Part shown: positions 1 to 7,267 of the stretch, piece after piece
How positions within the stretch are numbered: the stretch's first letter is position 1
How the letters are laid out: each line of letters begins with the position of its first letter
Assembly (NCBI GenBank): GCA_027322375.1
Contig: DAHVRS010000439.1
Coordinates: 1 to 12,132 of the forward strand
Length of the DNA: 12,132 bases
Direction: 5' to 3'
Source of the DNA: Brachybacterium sp.
GTDB taxonomy: Bacteria; Actinomycetota; Actinomycetes; Actinomycetales; Dermabacteraceae
Program-made: the position numbers and the translations under genes
The notes under the pieces: model-generated
The model's database searches: none
What the model saw: the letters and a program-made list of their open reading frames with translations, nothing else
What the model was told of the DNA's origin: nothing

Positions 1-1
1 C

Positions 2-835
2 CACTTCGACCTCGCGAACAACTACGGCCCGCCGCCCGGCAGCGCCGAGACTCATGTAGGGCGGATCCTCGCCCAGGACTTCACCGCGCACCGCGATGAG
101 CTGGTCATCTCCACGAAGGCCGGCTACCGGATGTGGGATGGCCCCTTCGGCGACGGCGGCTCCCGCAAGTACCTGCTGAACTCGCTGGATCAGTCCCTGA
201 CTCGACTGAGCCTGGACCACGTGGACATCTACTACCACCACGGCGAGGACCCCAGCACCCCGCTCGAGGAGACGATGGGCGCGCTCGCGAGCGCCGTGCG
301 CAGCGGCAAGGCGCTCTATGCGGGCGTGTCGAACTACTCCCCCGAGAAGACCAGCCAGGCCGCACGGATCCTCGCAGACCTCGGCACCCCGCTGCTGATC
401 CACCAGCCTTCCTACTCGATGTTCAACCGGCACATCGAGAACGGACTGCTGGATGTGGTCGATGAGCTCGGGGTGGGTATCGCCGCCTTCGCCCCGTTGC
501 AGCAGGGCCTGCTGACCAACCGCTATCTCTCCGGCGTCCCGCAGAGCTCGCGCGCCTTCGGCTCCTCGGGCTCGCTCAGTGAGCGGCAGGTCAACGACCC
601 GGACTACCAGACGCGGGTGCGGGGCCTCACCGACATCGCGCACGAGCGCGGCCAGAGCCTCGCCCAGCTCGCGCTCGCCTGGGCGCTGCGCCACCCGCAG
701 GTCACGACGGCGCTGGTGGGTGCCTCCTCGGTGCAGCAGCTCGAACAGAACGTCGCGACCGCCGAGCGGCTGGAGATCACCGACGAGGAGCTCGCCCGCA
801 TCGACGAGTTCGCGATCGACGGCACAGCGCGCTGA
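2..835 (+). CDS. Aldo/keto reductase, YghZ/Kv-beta-like group (5'-truncated by window edge)
   Basis: The reading frame is open from the window edge to a TGA at 833-835, giving 277 residues of a family usually about 330 long, so roughly 50 N-terminal residues lie outside. It is a cytosolic NADPH-dependent oxidoreductase with a TIM barrel. The catalytic tetrad is visible in the numbering of this fragment: Asp3 and Tyr8 in HFDLANNYG, Lys39 in ISTKAGY, and His80 in the YYHHGEDP strand. The C-terminal block LAWALRHPQVTTALVGASSV is the usual cofactor-binding end. The motifs NNYGPPPGSAE and YYHHxxDPxTPLEET resemble the group containing E. coli YghZ (L-glyceraldehyde-3-phosphate reductase) and potassium-channel beta subunits. 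The true substrate cannot be read from sequence. It converges on ppc with a hairpin between them. Family assignment is sure; specificity is open. Confidence 0.93.
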   Translation, partial: HFDLANNYGPPPGSAETHVGRILAQDFTAHRDELVISTKAGYRMWDGPFGDGGSRKYLLNSLDQSLTRLSLDHVDIYYHHGEDPSTPLEETMGALASAVRSGKALYAGVSNYSPEKTSQAARILADLGTPLLIHQPSYSMFNRHIENGLLDVVDELGVGIAAFAPLQQGLLTNRYLSGVPQSSRAFGSSGSLSERQVNDPDYQTRVRGLTDIAHERGQSLAQLALAWALRHPQVTTALVGASSVQQLEQNVATAERLEITDEELARIDEFAIDGTAR

Positions 836-908
836 GGACGTCGGGGCACGGGAGCTGACGGGGCGCTGACTCCGTCGGCCCCGTCGGCCGCGCACCCGCC
901 CCGACGCC

Positions 909-968
909 GACGGGCGCGGAGCGACGGCAGGTGGCGCAAATGCCACCTCTCGTCGCTCCACGCCCGTC
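909..968. terminator. Long stem-loop between convergent genes, probable bidirectional terminator
   Basis: Bases 909-935 pair with 942-968. There are three paired blocks: 8 bp (GACGGGCG with CGCCCGTC), then a 1x1 mismatch, 9 bp (GGAGCGACG with CGTCGCTCC), then a 2x2 mismatch, and 7 bp (AGGTGGC with GCCACCT), closing on the loop GCAAAT. It starts 74 bp after the reductase stop and ends 18 bp after the ppc stop on the other strand, so it can serve both. There is no T-run, which is common for actinobacterial terminators. The rest of the 836-986 gap holds only a 9-bp tandem duplication (CCGTCGGCC twice, about 873-890). Confidence 0.75.
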
Positions 969-986
969 CGCGCGTGCGGGGCCGAC

Positions 987-3815
987 TCAGCCGGTGTTCT
1001 TCAGCCCTGCGGCCACGCCGTTGATCGTGGTGAGCAGCGCGCGCTGCAGCTCGGGCGAGAGCTCCTCGCCGCGGGCCGTCGCGGCGCGGGCCCGCTGCAG
1101 CATCGCGACCTGCATGTAGGAGATCGGGTCGAGATAGCGGTCGCGCACGGCGAGGGTGCGCTTGAGGATCGGCTGGTTGTCCCGCAGGTCCAGCACCCCG
1201 GTGAGCCGCTCGATCTCGGAGACCGAGAGCTCGTACTCCTCACGGATCCGGTCGAAGAGGTACCACAGGTTCTCGGGCACGAGCGAGTGCACGTAGTGCG
1301 CTGCGATCTGCATGTCCGTCTTCGCGAGCGTCATCTCGACGTTGCTGATGACGGTGCGGAAGAAGTGCCAGCTGCGGTACATCTCGTGCAGGTCGGGCTC
1401 GAGCCCGGCCTCGCGCGCGGCCTTCAGGCCGGAGCCGGCGCCGAACCAGCCGGGCACGATCTGGCGCGACTGCGTCCAGCCGAACACCCACGGGATCGCC
1501 CGCAGGCCGTCCAGGCCCTTCGAGGAGGTGGTGCGCTTGGAGGGGCGCGAGCCGATGTTCAGGTCGCCCAGCTGCTCGACCGGGGTCGAGGAGACGAAGT
1601 ACTCCGGCAGGTTCTCGTCGTCCACCAGAGTGCGGTAGCGGGCGAAGGCGGAGTCGGAGACCGACTGCATGACCTCGCCATAGCGCTCCAGGGTGGCCTG
1701 CTCGGTGCGCGGCTGGGTGTGCAGGGCAGAGCCCTCGAGCACCGCGGCGAGCGAGAGGTCGAGGTTCTCGCGGGCCAGCGCGGGGAGCATGTACTTGTCG
1801 GAGATGACCTCGCCCTGCTCGGTGAACTTGATCTCGCCCTCGAGCACGCCGTACGGCTGGGCCAGGATCGCGTCGTACGTGGGGCCACCACCGCGGCCGA
1901 CGGACCCGCCGCGGCCGTGGAACAGGCGCAGGGTCACGCCGTGCCGGGCCGCCGTGTCGCGCAGGGCACGCTGGGCCTGGTGGATCTCCCACTGGCTCGT
2001 GATGACGCCGGCGTCCTTGTTGCCGTCGGAGTAGCCGAGCATGACCTCCTGGCGGTCGCCGCGCAGGCGGACGAGCTCGCGGTAGGAGGGATCGGAGAGC
2101 AGCTCGTCGAGGATCTCCCCGGCGTGACGCAGCTCGGAGACCTCCTCGAGCAGCGGCACGAAGCCGATGTCGGAGCGGTGCTCCTCGCTGCCGGCCAGAG
2201 AGATCAGGCCGGCCTCGCGGGCCAGCAGCGCCGCGGCGAGCACATCGTCGGCGCCGTGGGTCATCGAGATGATGTACGTCTCGATGACGGAGGTGCCGTA
2301 GAGGCGGTGCGCGTCGCGGATCTCGCGGAACACGTTGTAGGTGATGCGGGTCGCGTCATCGAGGATCGTCTCGTCCTCGGCGAGCGCGGAACCGACGAGC
2401 GGGCGACGGCTGCCGAGCTCACGGCCCAGCACCGCGGTGCGCTCCTCGCGGCTGAGCTCCGCGTAGGGACGGTCCAGCTCGCCCACCCGGTCGAAGAGGC
2501 GGGCGAGGACCTCGTGGTGCTTCTCGGAGTGCTCGCGCACGTCGAGGGTGGCAAGATTCAGGCCGGAGGCGGCCAGCACCTGCTGCGCGATCGCGAGCGC
2601 GCCATCGGCCAGTCGCTGACCGCCGTGGCGGCGCAGCGCCTCGCGCAGCACGTGGAAGTCGTCCTGCAGCTCCGCGCCGGAGCCGTAGTCGCGGCCGTGC
2701 TCGTGCGGCTCGCCGGTGCGGATCCGCTCGGCGGTCGCGCGGAGCTTGGCGCGCATCGCGCCGAGCTTGAGCCGGTAGGGCTCCTCGCGGTACAGCTCCT
2801 GCTGGGTGGCGTCGAGGTCGCTCTCGTGGGCGAGATCCTCGGCGAGGCTCGCCCGCAGCTGCTCGTCGTCGCCGGTCAGCTCGCTGGAGACGGACAGCTC
2901 GAGGATGAGGTCGGAGACGACGTCGATCGCGAAGGAGATCGCGGTCTCGGACTGCAGGCGCAGCACCTCGCGGGTCACCTCGGCGGTGACGAAGGGGTTG
3001 CCGTCGCGGTCCCCGCCGATCCAGGAGCCGAAGCGGAGCGGGACCTGGCCCTCGCGCAGGTCCGCGCCGTGCTCGCGCAGCTCCTCGCGGAGGCCGTCGA
3101 TCATGCCCGGCATAGTGTGGCGGAAGATCTCGCGCAGGTAGTAGAGGGCGTTGCGCGCCTCGTCCTGCGGGGTGGGCCGGGAACGGCGCAGCTCGTCGGT
3201 CAGCCACAGCGTCTCGACGACCTCGGCGAGGTCGCGGTCCTGGCGGCGACGCTCGGGCGTGCCCTCCTCCGTGTCCTTCTCGAGGAGGTCGGAGATGCGG
3301 CGCAGCTTGGTGAGCACCGCCCGACGGGAGGCCTCGGTGGGGTGGGCGGTGAAGACCAGGCGCACGTCGAGCGAGTCGACGGCCTTCTGCAGGCCTTCGG
3401 CGCCGAGCTCCTCGTGCACGGCGGCGACGGTGCGGGGCACCCACGACTCCGCGAGCGGGCGCTCCTCCATGGCGCGGACGCGGTAGACCTGCTCCGCGGC
3501 GTTGGCGAGGAGGAAGTACTGGGAGAACGCACGGGTCAGCGCGGTCGCCTGCTCGAGGGGCAGGGCTGCGAGGCGCTTCTGCACGTCCTGGGCGCTGGCC
3601 TCCGAATCGGCGGACTTCGCGTCCTTGGTCAGCTTGCGGACCTGCTCGACGAGCTCGAGCATCTCCGGGCCGTGCTGATCGGCGAGGGCGCGACCCAGCA
3701 TGGTCGAGAGACGGCGGACCGTCGCTCGCAGCGGGGCGTCGATGTGGGGGTCATCCCCGACGACGGGGAACTCGCTCGTCAACGTCGGGACGGCGATGGC
3801 GTCAGAATGTGGCAC
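987..3815 (-). CDS. ppc: Phosphoenolpyruvate carboxylase
   Basis: This cytosolic anaplerotic enzyme makes oxaloacetate from phosphoenolpyruvate and bicarbonate. The 942-residue product is somewhat longer than the 883 of E. coli and covers the whole family. Visible landmarks are the first active-site block VFTAHPTEASRR with His158, SWIGGDRDGNPFVT at 264-277, GYSDGNKDAG at 594-603 with Lys600, and the second active-site loop FHGRGGSVGRGGGP at 632-645. The chain ends in KNTG, close to the conserved C-terminal xNTG that reaches the active and effector sites. The start is GTG (3813-3815), preceded by AGGAGG at 3820-3825 with a 4-nt gap; no in-frame ATG lies near. It is 148 bp downstream of ehuA on the same strand. 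That leader can form alternative hairpins and contains a possible TAGTCT -10 (3908-3913) without a clear -35. Confidence 0.98.
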   Translation of the reverse strand: MPHSDAIAVPTLTSEFPVVGDDPHIDAPLRATVRRLSTMLGRALADQHGPEMLELVEQVRKLTKDAKSADSEASAQDVQKRLAALPLEQATALTRAFSQYFLLANAAEQVYRVRAMEERPLAESWVPRTVAAVHEELGAEGLQKAVDSLDVRLVFTAHPTEASRRAVLTKLRRISDLLEKDTEEGTPERRRQDRDLAEVVETLWLTDELRRSRPTPQDEARNALYYLREIFRHTMPGMIDGLREELREHGADLREGQVPLRFGSWIGGDRDGNPFVTAEVTREVLRLQSETAISFAIDVVSDLILELSVSSELTGDDEQLRASLAEDLAHESDLDATQQELYREEPYRLKLGAMRAKLRATAERIRTGEPHEHGRDYGSGAELQDDFHVLREALRRHGGQRLADGALAIAQQVLAASGLNLATLDVREHSEKHHEVLARLFDRVGELDRPYAELSREERTAVLGRELGSRRPLVGSALAEDETILDDATRITYNVFREIRDAHRLYGTSVIETYIISMTHGADDVLAAALLAREAGLISLAGSEEHRSDIGFVPLLEEVSELRHAGEILDELLSDPSYRELVRLRGDRQEVMLGYSDGNKDAGVITSQWEIHQAQRALRDTAARHGVTLRLFHGRGGSVGRGGGPTYDAILAQPYGVLEGEIKFTEQGEVISDKYMLPALARENLDLSLAAVLEGSALHTQPRTEQATLERYGEVMQSVSDSAFARYRTLVDDENLPEYFVSSTPVEQLGDLNIGSRPSKRTTSSKGLDGLRAIPWVFGWTQSRQIVPGWFGAGSGLKAAREAGLEPDLHEMYRSWHFFRTVISNVEMTLAKTDMQIAAHYVHSLVPENLWYLFDRIREEYELSVSEIERLTGVLDLRDNQPILKRTLAVRDRYLDPISYMQVAMLQRARAATARGEELSPELQRALLTTINGVAAGLKNTG

Positions 3816-3963
3816 GGGGCCTCCTGGGGGTCGGCACGCCGGCAGGCGGCCACCGACCGAGCACGACGACTCCGGAGCGGCCGCGTCGGTGCGGAACGAA
3901 CGGGCTCAGACTACAGCGACCGCAGCGAGCCTGCCCGCCGGGCCACGAAACGGACGGGGGGCC
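3816..3963 (-). promoter_or_regulatory. ppc leader/ehuA-ppc gap with two mutually exclusive stem possibilities
   Basis: Read on the minus strand, segment A (3890-3885, ACCGAC) can pair with segment B (3857-3852, GTCGGT). Segment B (3858-3853, GGTCGG) can instead pair with segment C (3834-3829, CCGACC). The B:C form has an inner 4-bp stem (GCCG at 3850-3847 with CGGC at 3841-3838) and a 5-nt loop, and ends 3 nt before the ppc AGGAGG. A hexamer TAGTCT (3913-3908) fits an actinobacterial -10, but no matching -35 stands at 17-18 bp. I see no strong terminator for the importer operon here. In GC-rich sequence 6-bp complements can arise by chance. Confidence 0.25.
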
Positions 3964-4737
3964 TCACAGCACGGCACGCAGAAAGTCCTGTGTCCGCTGG
4001 TGGGAGGGGTCGGAGAAGATCTTGTCGGGCTCGCCCTCCTCGACGATGCTGCCCTGGTCGAACATCATCACGCGGTCGGAGACGTCGCGCGCGAACTGCA
4101 TCTCGTGGGTGACGATGAGCATCGAGATGTCGGTCTCCGCAGCGATGTCCTGGAGCACGGCGAGCACCTCCCCCACCTGCTCGGGATCCAGCGCGGAGGT
4201 GACCTCGTCCAGCAGCAGCACCTCGGGGTCCATCGCGAGCGCACGGGCGATCGCGACGCGCTGCTGCTGGCCGCCGGAGAGCTGGGAGGGGCGGGCGTCC
4301 TTCTTCCACGCCATCCCGACCTTGTCCAGCAGCGCCTCGGCCTTCGCCTCCGCTTCCGCCTTCTTCAGGCCCATGACGTGGATGGGCGCTTCGACGATGT
4401 TCTCCATCACGGTCATGTTGGGGAACAGGTTGAAGTGCTGGAACACCATCCCCACCTGCTGGGTGGTGCGGCGGCGCTGACGGTCCGGTACCCGCATCCG
4501 CCTGCCGCCGCGCTCCTCGTACTGCAGCGGGTTCCCGCCGAGGTCGATGTACCCGCCGGTGAGCTCCTCGAGCGTCATCACCAGGCGCAGGATCGTGGTC
4601 TTCCCCGAGCCGGAGGGGCCGATCAGGGTGACCCGCTCCCCCGTGCCCACGGTGAAGTTCAGATCGTTCAGCACCGTGTTGCCCCCGAAGGACTTCGTCA
4701 CGTCGCGGAACTCGAGGTGCGGTGTGTTCTCAGGCAA
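3964..4737 (-). CDS. ehuA: ABC transporter ATPase, polar amino acid/ectoine (EhuA-like) type
   Basis: This is the nucleotide-binding subunit driving the importer encoded just upstream. The 257 residues contain Walker A GPSGSGKTT (40-48), Q-loop Gln100 in GMVFQHFNLFP, signature LSGGQQQR (153-160), Walker B VLLLDE (173-178, catalytic Glu178), D-loop SALD (181-184) and H-loop His211. A charged insertion at about 71-92 precedes the Q-loop; as I recall, EhuA proteins also carry an insertion there, unlike most GlnQ/HisP relatives. The start is TTG (4735-4737), overlapping the end of the upstream permease by 8 bp, with GGAG 7 nt before it inside the permease gene; no ATG or GTG is available nearby. 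ATPase family assignment is certain. The Ehu assignment rests on similarity by eye across all four subunits and should be tested with family models. Confidence 0.9.
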   Translation of the reverse strand: MPENTPHLEFRDVTKSFGGNTVLNDLNFTVGTGERVTLIGPSGSGKTTILRLVMTLEELTGGYIDLGGNPLQYEERGGRRMRVPDRQRRRTTQQVGMVFQHFNLFPNMTVMENIVEAPIHVMGLKKAEAEAKAEALLDKVGMAWKKDARPSQLSGGQQQRVAIARALAMDPEVLLLDEVTSALDPEQVGEVLAVLQDIAAETDISMLIVTHEMQFARDVSDRVMMFDQGSIVEEGEPDKIFSDPSHQRTQDFLRAVL

Positions 4738-5377
4738 GTTTCTTCTCCAGCCGTCGGATCAGGAGCGAGGTCGGATAGCTGGCGGCCAGGAAGATGAGGC
4801 CGGCCAGCGTGATCGCCTCGGTGTAGCGGAAGGTGTCGCCGCCGTAGGTCTGGGCATTGCGCACCATCTCGGGGATGTAGATGACGAAGAAGAACGGAGT
4901 CTCCTTGAACATCGAGATCGCGTAGTTGCCCAGCGCCGGCAGGGTGTTGCGGATCGCCTGCGGAACGATCACGGCGCGCCAGGTGCGCGAGCGCGGCAGG
5001 GAGAGAGCGGTCGCGGCCTCCCACTGGCCCGTGGGCACCGCGTCGATGCCGGCGCGGTACACCTCGGCCATGTAGGTCGTGTAGTGGATGCCCAGCACCC
5101 AGATGCCGATCGCGAGGGTGCTGTCCACGTACGGGGAGAGGACGAGGTTCGCGAAGACGAGCTGGACCACCAGCGGGGTCATGCGCACGAACTCGACCAC
5201 TCCGGTGACCGGCGCGGAGACGATCGAGGGGGCGCTGCGCCGGATGATCGCGACGATGAGGCCCAGGACCAGCGCGATGAGCGTGCCGAGCACGGTCGCC
5301 AGCAGCGTGATCTTGAAGCCGTCGAGCAGTGTGGGGAGGGCGCCGATCGCGTGCTCCCAGCTCCACCAGGAGCTCAT
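4730..5377 (-). CDS. ehuD: ABC transporter permease, EhuD-like (HisMQ type)
   Basis: This inner-membrane permease has 215 residues, typical for short HisMQ-type subunits. Hydrophobic segments lie at about 20-45, 55-82, 88-103 and 185-205, with weaker ones between. The family block FVRMTPLVVQL (63-73) is clear, and the EAA coupling loop (EAATALSLPRSRTWRAVIVPQA, positions 120-141) contacts the ATPase. MFKETP (156-161) and FRYTEAITLAGLIFLAASYP (183-202) closely resemble what I remember of EhuD. The ATG (5375-5377) overlaps the stop of the upstream permease as ATGA, and an AAGGAGG lies 6 nt before it, so the two permeases are translationally coupled. It probably heterodimerises with the neighbouring permease. 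Permease family is sure; the ectoine-type label is moderate. Confidence 0.88.
   Translation of the reverse strand: MSSWWSWEHAIGALPTLLDGFKITLLATVLGTLIALVLGLIVAIIRRSAPSIVSAPVTGVVEFVRMTPLVVQLVFANLVLSPYVDSTLAIGIWVLGIHYTTYMAEVYRAGIDAVPTGQWEAATALSLPRSRTWRAVIVPQAIRNTLPALGNYAISMFKETPFFFVIYIPEMVRNAQTYGGDTFRYTEAITLAGLIFLAASYPTSLLIRRLEKKLA
4745..4748 (-). promoter_or_regulatory. Ribosome binding site supporting the TTG start of the ATPase
   Basis: GGAG on the minus strand lies 7 nt before the TTG at 4735-4737, within the last codons of the preceding permease. It supports a translationally coupled non-ATG start for ehuA. Confidence 0.6.
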
Positions 5378-6150
5378 GCCAGGCCTCCTTCCGCGGTCTT
5401 CCCACCCGGCGGGCGGAAGAGGCTGCGCCAGGCCTCGCGCAGTGCGGGGCCGCGGCCGATGCTGTGCTTGGCCCGGACCTCGAGCGCGTTCATGATCACG
5501 ACGATCACCCAGGCGATGAGGAAGTAGGCCAGCAGTGCGAAGAGATAGGCGAACCAGGTGCCGGTGCGGTCACGGACCTGCTCGACCTGGAAGAACAGGT
5601 CGTACAGGGTGATCGAGCCGACGATCGCGCTGCCCTTGAGCAGCTGGATCCACAGGTTCGACAGCGAGGGGATCATGAGCGCCCAGGCCTGCGGGATGAT
5701 CACGCGGACCATGCCGCGGGCGGGGCTGATGCTCAGTGCGCTGAGCGCCTCGTACTGGCCCTTGGGCACGGAGTTGATCGAGCCGCGCACCACCTCTGCC
5801 GCATAGGCGCCGTAGTTCAGGCCCAGGGCGAGGACGGCGACGAGCAGCGGGTCGAGGCGGAAGCCGAGCGGGTAGGGCAGCTGCGGCAGCACGAAGAACA
5901 GCCAGAACAGCTGCACCACGAGCGAGGTCCCGCGGAAGAACTCCACGAAGATCCGTGCCACCCAGCGCACCACAGCAGCCTTCGAGAGCTGCGCTATCCC
6001 GAACACGAAGGCGATCAGCAGGGCGAGGAGGGCTCCGAGCACGGTGGCGAGCACCGTGACCCGGACCCCCTCGATGATCTGCGGGGACCGGTCGAGCAGC
6101 AGCTGGAAGTTCGGTCCGAGGTCAGCGAAGAAGCCGATCACTCCGTCCAT
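5374..6150 (-). CDS. ehuC: ABC transporter permease, EhuC-like (HisMQ type)
   Basis: This is the second inner-membrane permease of the importer, 258 residues. Hydrophobic segments lie at about 28-54, 68-90, 101-121 and 198-222. FFRGTSLVVQLFW (71-83) is the usual conserved block after the first helices, and the EAA loop occupies about 134-155 (EALSALSISPARGMVRVIIPQA). LKGSAIVGSITLYDLFFQ (171-188) is the post-loop helix typical of this subfamily. About 30 polar residues at the C-terminus (229-258) extend past the last helix. The ATG at 6148-6150 has GGAG 5 nt upstream and sits 37 bp after the ehuB stop. The gap holds an 8-bp palindrome GAGGCCTC and two copies of AGCGCT but no terminator. Partner and pathway are inferred from operon order. 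Confidence 0.88.
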   Translation of the reverse strand: MDGVIGFFADLGPNFQLLLDRSPQIIEGVRVTVLATVLGALLALLIAFVFGIAQLSKAAVVRWVARIFVEFFRGTSLVVQLFWLFFVLPQLPYPLGFRLDPLLVAVLALGLNYGAYAAEVVRGSINSVPKGQYEALSALSISPARGMVRVIIPQAWALMIPSLSNLWIQLLKGSAIVGSITLYDLFFQVEQVRDRTGTWFAYLFALLAYFLIAWVIVVIMNALEVRAKHSIGRGPALREAWRSLFRPPGGKTAEGGLA

Positions 6151-6187
6151 CAGCGCTCCAGCGCTCTGGCGGTCTGGGAGGCCTCTC

Positions 6188-7099
6188 TCACTGCAGGGAG
6201 GAGAGGTCGCCGGAGCAGAGGATCTCCGCGGTCATGTCCGCCGGCGGCAGCTCCTCGGCGGTGAAGCCGAAGTCGCCGACGATGGAGAGGTAGCGGGCCT
6301 CGTCGGAGACGATCTCGGCGAGCTTCTCGTTGTAGGCGTCCAGCAGCGAGGTGTCGTCCTTGCGGAAGACGGTGCCGCCTGCGCCGACCTGCTTCACCCC
6401 GTCGATCTCGGCGACGAAGCTCTCGGTCACCTCGACGCCGTCCACGGTGTTGTCGGCCAGCCAGTTCAAGGAGATGGCGGTGAGCGCGAAGGCGTCGGCG
6501 TTGCCGGCCTTCAGCGCGTCGACGCCGTCCTGCGGGCCGCCCACCTCGATGCTGTCCAGGCCGAGGTCCGTGGCGTAGGTGGACTCGATGGCGCCGGACA
6601 TGGTCGCGACGGTGAGGCCGGAGTCCACGAACGAATCCATGTTCTCGAGGCCCTCGGGGTTGCCCTCGGGGACCATGAGCGCGGTCGTGTACTGGAACTC
6701 GGGCTCGGAGAAGGCGGCCTCGGCGCAGCGCTCGGGAAGGATCGACATGCCAGCGCTGACCGCGTCGAACTGGCGCGAGTTCAGGCCAGGGATGAGCGAG
6801 TTCCAGTCGGTGAGCTTGCCCTCGACCTCGTCGATGCCGAGCGAGCCGAAGATCTCGCGGTGCATGGCGACGGTGGCGCCCATGAGCTCTCCGCCGTCCT
6901 CGAAGCTGTACGGGGCCTCCCCCGCGAAACCGACGACGATCTTGCCCGCGTCCTGCAGCTGGGAGAGCAGGTCGCTGCCGCCGTCCTCGCCGCCCTCGCC
7001 GCCAGTGCTGGTCCGGCTGCAGGCCGCCAGGGACCCGCCCAGGGCGGCGGCGGAGAGCGCCAGGGAGGCGCCTCGGAAGAATGAACGGCGGTTGTGCAT
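6188..7099 (-). CDS. ehuB: Substrate-binding lipoprotein, EhuB-like
   Basis: This extracytoplasmic solute-binding protein of the importer (family 3 fold) has 303 residues. The N-terminus has a twin-arginine-like motif (NRRSFF, 3-8), a hydrophobic stretch, and a lipobox LAAC with Cys27, so it is probably a Tat- or Sec-exported lipoprotein. IVVGFAGEAPYSF (54-66), SLIPGLNSRQFDAVSAGM (101-118), PERC (122-125), ALTAISLNWLADN (205-217), GAGGTVFRKDD (239-249) and the end GFTAEELPPADMTAEILC match my memory of EhuB proteins nearly block by block. Candidate ligand residues are Glu61, Tyr64, Trp99 and Arg124; Ser119 stands where S. meliloti EhuB has Phe80. Cys125 and Cys295 could pair. The ATG at 7097-7099 is preceded by AGAGGG with a 5-nt gap. 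It is the first gene of the operon, divergent from the GntR regulator. Confidence 0.87.
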   Translation of the reverse strand: MHNRRSFFRGASLALSAAALGGSLAACSRTSTGGEGGEDGGSDLLSQLQDAGKIVVGFAGEAPYSFEDGGELMGATVAMHREIFGSLGIDEVEGKLTDWNSLIPGLNSRQFDAVSAGMSILPERCAEAAFSEPEFQYTTALMVPEGNPEGLENMDSFVDSGLTVATMSGAIESTYATDLGLDSIEVGGPQDGVDALKAGNADAFALTAISLNWLADNTVDGVEVTESFVAEIDGVKQVGAGGTVFRKDDTSLLDAYNEKLAEIVSDEARYLSIVGDFGFTAEELPPADMTAEILCSGDLSSLQ

Positions 7100-7161
7100 G
7101 GGTTCCCTCTCGCTGAGCGATCGCTGCCCGACGGGACTGCGCGGGACCACTGAGGACCCCG

Positions 7162-7172
7162 TTGTCGGACAA
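7162..7172. promoter_or_regulatory. FadR-type GntR operator motif (TTGTCGGACAA)
   Basis: This perfect 11-bp palindrome fits every fixed position of the TNGTNNNACNA pattern bound by FadR-subfamily regulators, and a FadR-type regulator starts 218 bp away. It overlaps a possible minus-strand -10 for ehuB (CATATT at 7176-7171), so binding would occlude that promoter. TTGTCG at 7162-7167 could also act as a plus-strand -35, with a weak GATATC -10 16 bp downstream, which would allow autoregulation. Site and regulator are linked by inference only. Confidence 0.5.
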
Positions 7173-7199
7173 TATGATCTCCGGATATCGGATTCCGAG
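7171..7199 (-). promoter_or_regulatory. Possible ehuB promoter
   Basis: On the minus strand a CATATT (7176-7171) resembles a -10 element and would give a leader of about 65 nt. The hexamer 17 bp upstream, CTCGGA (7199-7194), is a poor -35. The region around it (7171-7195) is the most AT-rich patch of the divergent gap. A palindrome AGCGATCGCT (7116-7125) lies in the resulting leader, close to the ribosome binding site. Confidence 0.3.
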
Positions 7200-7267
7200 C
7201 TACCGTACAGAGCCCTGCCGCGCGATCCCCACCCCAGAGCGCTTTCGTTGCAGGGTCGTGATCCGCC

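Noticed and set aside
873..890. 9-bp tandem duplication CCGTCGGCC x2 after the reductase gene
   Set aside because: Two short GC-rich copies in a gap; no further copies and no structure beyond chance.
1287..4112. 941-codon open frame on the plus strand opposite ppc and its leader
   Set aside because: It is the mirror of a strongly conserved, full-length ppc, and its translation is a low-complexity Val/Leu/Gly/Ala/Arg string with no domain. High GC removes stop codons in the antisense frame.
7236..7247. CAGAGCGCTTTC, a LacI/cre-like half palindrome in the divergent region
   Set aside because: The symmetry is only 6-8 bp, no LacI-type gene is adjacent, and AGCGCT is common in this GC-rich sequence (for example twice at 6152-6164).
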